Part shown: positions 61,602-64,000 of the stretch, one piece after another
Position numbering within the stretch: the stretch's first letter is position 1
How the letters are laid out: every line of letters starts with the position of its first letter
Assembly (NCBI RefSeq): GCF_900115135.1
Contig: NZ_FOVK01000001.1
Coordinates: 806,001 to 870,000, forward strand
DNA from: Proteiniclasticum ruminis
Lineage (GTDB): Bacteria; Bacillota; Clostridia; Clostridiales; Clostridiaceae
Direction of reading: 5' to 3'
Length of the DNA: 64,000 bases
The notes under the pieces: model-generated
Seen by the model: the letters and a program-made list of their open reading frames with translations, nothing else
Database searches by the model: none
What the model was told of the DNA's origin: nothing
Position numbers and translations under genes: made by a program

Positions 61602-62510
61602 TTAAACTCTTTTCTCTTCTCTTGATCTCATCTGGTACTGCTTCGGTGTGATTTCATAATGCTTCTTGAACGTTCTGATAAAATAGGAGTAATTCTGAAA
61701 TCCACAGCGAGCTCCTATTTCCATGGCGGAAAGATCCGTCGCTTCCAGAAGCTTTCTTGATTTTTCCAGCTTCAGCATTGTGAAATAATTGAGATAACTG
61801 GTTCCAGTATAGTTCCTGAAAAACTTGGAGAAATAAGAGGTGCTATACCCTGCAAACTGCGCTGCATTAGCCAGTGTGATTTCTTCTGTTAGGTTTTCCA
61901 GAAGCCAGTTGGTCAGCTTTTTCATCCGTTCCATCTGACCTGCGGCAATCATTGGATCCTTGGAAGTCAGCAGCGTATGTCTTAGCCCGTGCAGCAGCCG
62001 GAACAGATCACTTTTCACAAGAAATCCAATTCCTTCCTCCTCATGCTGTTCCCGATAAGAGATGAGACTTTTTATGGTGTGAAGCACTTCTTTCTTTCCT
62101 TCCTCCTCGAAAAAAGACTCCACCTGAAAATGCTTCGATCCCAAAAGAAGTGGATGCAGCAGCGATTCATTGAGATGATCCTCATCTTCTTTCGACATTA
62201 AGAAGTTCAGATGAAAGAGTACGTTATAGTAAACAGCATGCTTTCCTGGAATTTCCTCCATGGCATGGATCATGCCCGGAGAAACCACATAAAACTTTCC
62301 TGCTTCTGCTGTATATTTCTGTCCATTCACCATCAGCGTCAGCATCCCTTCTTCCACATACAGCATCTCCATTTCCTCATGCCAGTGCATTGGATAATAG
62401 GTGAAACCTTCGGGAATCTTTGAGCGGTACACAGCAAAAGGGAGCCGGTCTACGCCGTGTCTCTTTATTTCATATTGATGCAGTCCGATATTAGGATTCT
62501 TTTGTATCAT
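61602..62510 (-). CDS. AraC family transcriptional regulator
   Basis: The 302-residue protein has an N-terminal cupin ligand domain (MHWHEEMEMLYVEEG, then AGKFYVVSPGMIH) and a C-terminal double helix-turn-helix (ITLANAAQFAGYSTSYFSKF and AMEIGARCGFQNYSYFIRTF, followed by TPKQYQ). It should bind a sugar or similar small molecule. It diverges from the MATE gene by 85 bases and may control it. No binding site could be assigned. Confidence 0.94.
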   Translation of the reverse strand: MIQKNPNIGLHQYEIKRHGVDRLPFAVYRSKIPEGFTYYPMHWHEEMEMLYVEEGMLTLMVNGQKYTAEAGKFYVVSPGMIHAMEEIPGKHAVYYNVLFHLNFLMSKEDEDHLNESLLHPLLLGSKHFQVESFFEEEGKKEVLHTIKSLISYREQHEEEGIGFLVKSDLFRLLHGLRHTLLTSKDPMIAAGQMERMKKLTNWLLENLTEEITLANAAQFAGYSTSYFSKFFRNYTGTSYLNYFTMLKLEKSRKLLEATDLSAMEIGARCGFQNYSYFIRTFKKHYEITPKQYQMRSREEKRV

Positions 62511-62595
62511 TTTTCATCACATTCCTACAAGTTTTTCTATTAATTAGATTATATACTATGATATGAGAAAAATTTTATCAAATGAGGATGATTAT

Positions 62596-63939
62596 ATGAA
62601 TGAACAAAAGAAACTGCTGAAGCTCTCCTTCCCACTGTTTTTTGAGAGCCTTCTATTTTCCGTCATCGGGAGTGTGGACACACTGATGCTTTCAAATTAT
62701 AGTGACACTGCTGTAGGGGCTGTAGGGGTTGCAAATCAGATTCTCTTTCTGGTTCTTATTGCAGGAAATGTCATTGCTCAAGGAGCCGGTATCCTCATGA
62801 CACAATTTGTGGGAGCCAAAAGAAAATCTGAAGATCTGCAGACTCTGACAGTCACAGCACTCATGGTGAATACCGCTTTGGGACTCTTCTTCAGCACCCT
62901 GCTCGTCCTGTTCTCCCAGGAACTTTTAGGCATTATGGATCTGGATGGGGAGATGCTTAGATTCTCTTCTGAATACTTCGTCATCATATCAAGATACCTT
63001 TTCATACATCTGATGACCATGACATTTTCCGTTTATCTCAGATCCCATGGTGAGACAAAGACAGCACTTAAAGTCTCCATTCTCATGAATGTTGTGAATG
63101 TACTGCTCAATTACATCCTTATTTATGGACATGCAGGATTCGATGCGCTGGGTGTTCAAGGCGCTGCCTACGCTACCGTGATATCAAGAATTGTTGGATT
63201 TTGCGTACTAGGGTCCATTGTGTACAAAATGGGGTTCCGTCTGAAGAGCTTCCGATTCAGACTGGCTTCTATGAGGCAAGTTCTGCCACGCATCTTAAAG
63301 CTTGGGGCTCCAGCTGCAGGCGAACAGATTTCATATAATCTCGCAAAATTTGTCATGATGATTTTTATCACCAGACTGGGAGATGTGGCCATCACAGCCT
63401 ACTCCTACAGCAATACCCTTGCAGGTTTTGTCTACATTTTCTCTGTATCCTTAGGACAAGGAACTGCCATTATGATTGGATGGTATACTGGGTCGGGACA
63501 CAAAGAAAAAGCAAAGTTCCTCGGAACTCATTCCGCGAAGCTATCCTTCTCGATCAGTATGATTCTCTGTACACTTCTTGTTGTTTTCCGAGTTCCCCTT
63601 TTGGGCATTCTCACAGACAATCTTGAAATCGTAGCCCTTGCAGGACATGTTCTGCTCTTCAACTTCATCGTGGAGGCTGGCAGAAGCCAGAACCTTATTT
63701 ATGTGAATGCTCTGCGTGCAGTTGGAGATGTGCATTATCCCTTCAGAGTCTCACTCCTCTCGATGTGGGGCATCGGTGTCTTCTTCTCCTATATTTTCAC
63801 TTTCTCTTTTTCTTTCGGGCTGCCTGGCATCTGGATTGCCCTGGGTCTGGATGAGATAGTGCGAGCACTTCTTTTCAGAAAAAGATGGATCACCGATTCT
63901 ACTCAGGCAATATGGTCACCAATAGAAAAACAGGTGTAG
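62596..63939 (+). CDS. MATE family efflux transporter (second copy)
   Basis: The 447-residue protein has about twelve hydrophobic segments with MATE features: FPLFFESLLFSVIGSVDTLM in helix 1, AQGAGILMTQFVGA, LGAPAAGEQISYN and GQGTAIMIGWYTGSG. It differs clearly from the MATE at 32123-33562 and is not a recent duplicate. The ATG at 62596 is chosen for GAGG eight bases before it. The divergent AraC gene suggests induction by a small molecule, possibly the exported one. Substrate unknown. Confidence 0.92.
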   Translation: MNEQKKLLKLSFPLFFESLLFSVIGSVDTLMLSNYSDTAVGAVGVANQILFLVLIAGNVIAQGAGILMTQFVGAKRKSEDLQTLTVTALMVNTALGLFFSTLLVLFSQELLGIMDLDGEMLRFSSEYFVIISRYLFIHLMTMTFSVYLRSHGETKTALKVSILMNVVNVLLNYILIYGHAGFDALGVQGAAYATVISRIVGFCVLGSIVYKMGFRLKSFRFRLASMRQVLPRILKLGAPAAGEQISYNLAKFVMMIFITRLGDVAITAYSYSNTLAGFVYIFSVSLGQGTAIMIGWYTGSGHKEKAKFLGTHSAKLSFSISMILCTLLVVFRVPLLGILTDNLEIVALAGHVLLFNFIVEAGRSQNLIYVNALRAVGDVHYPFRVSLLSMWGIGVFFSYIFTFSFSFGLPGIWIALGLDEIVRALLFRKRWITDSTQAIWSPIEKQV

Positions 63940-63966
63940 AAATCAAGTCTCTACACCTGTTTTATT
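63927..63966 (+). terminator. Terminator of the second MATE gene
   Basis: AAAACAGGTGTAG and CTACACCTGTTTT arms; the left arm contains the stop codon. Bases after it to the window end hold nothing clear. Confidence 0.93.
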
Positions 63967-64000
63967 CTTGTTTCTGAAATCAGTTTGTGGTAAATCGGCG

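Overview
The window looks like chromosomal DNA of an anaerobic, low-to-moderate GC Firmicute of the class Clostridia. The grounds are gene order (ywlE-ywlC-prfA-prmC-DUF1385-tdk beside rpmE, rho and pyrG), clostridial families (DUF1846, a DUF3867-like protein, DUF1667 with GlpA/GlpB-like proteins, GlpP), strong Shine-Dalgarno sequences, SigA-type promoters with 16-18 bp spacers, and an anaerobic redox repertoire (4Fe-4S-type Hcp, an [FeFe]-hydrogenase-like sensor, FMN-binding lipoproteins). I saw no rRNA, tRNA, CRISPR array, intact transposase or prophage gene. Most of the window is ordinary core genome, with a few accessory cassettes. TTG and GTG start codons are frequent and several starts were reassigned from Shine-Dalgarno position.

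Layout. 1-5.2 kb: translation and nucleotide genes (YwlE, YwlC, RF1 and its methylase PrmC, DUF1385, thymidine kinase, L31). 5.2-9.8 kb: an ABC-F ATPase, then hybrid cluster protein with a divergent Crp/Fnr regulator and a well-placed operator. 9.9-16.5 kb: rho, pyrG, DUF1934, a glycolipid-type glycosyltransferase, ispE and veg. 16.7-21.3 kb: a NusG-II/Gx-transporter pair divergent from an FMN-binding lipoprotein, and a large PBP2. 21.6-25.5 kb: a VanRS-like two-component system, a membrane protein that looks like a dead DEDDh exonuclease, acylphosphatase and a double CDGSH protein. 25.6-29.8 kb: a carbohydrate operon (GpsA-like dehydrogenase, FGGY kinase, RpiB) divergent from a SorC regulator. 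30.0-33.6 kb: glmS with its ribozyme, and a MATE exporter. 33.7-39.6 kb: glycerol-3-phosphate oxidation genes (GlpP, GlpA, GlpB-like, DUF1667, a second GlpA). 39.8-42.9 kb: a three-gene redox module (2Fe-2S protein, hydrogenase-like PAS sensor, SpoIIE-type phosphatase) under a near-consensus Rex site. 43-50 kb: MscS, PepF, an acetyltransferase, an oxidoreductase, a nitroreductase and a lipoprotein. 50-54.9 kb: two TetR-controlled cassettes (a flavinylated reductase lipoprotein; a DUF2871 fusion). 55-64 kb: proC, smpB, degV, an ECF sigma/anti-sigma pair, DUF1846, an orphan secreted protein, AraC and a second MATE.

A theme is control of redox and carbon genes by small metabolites: NO or redox (Crp/Fnr regulator/hcp), NADH (Rex site), glycerol-3-phosphate (GlpP leader), glucosamine-6-phosphate (glmS ribozyme), sugar phosphate (SorC), possible catabolite sites and a possible CTP-sensing pyrG leader. 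The least described items are the Rex-controlled hydrogenase-like sensor/phosphatase module, the exonuclease-like membrane protein after the two-component system, the polyol-phosphate-like operon and the DUF2871 fusion cassette with its twin operators.
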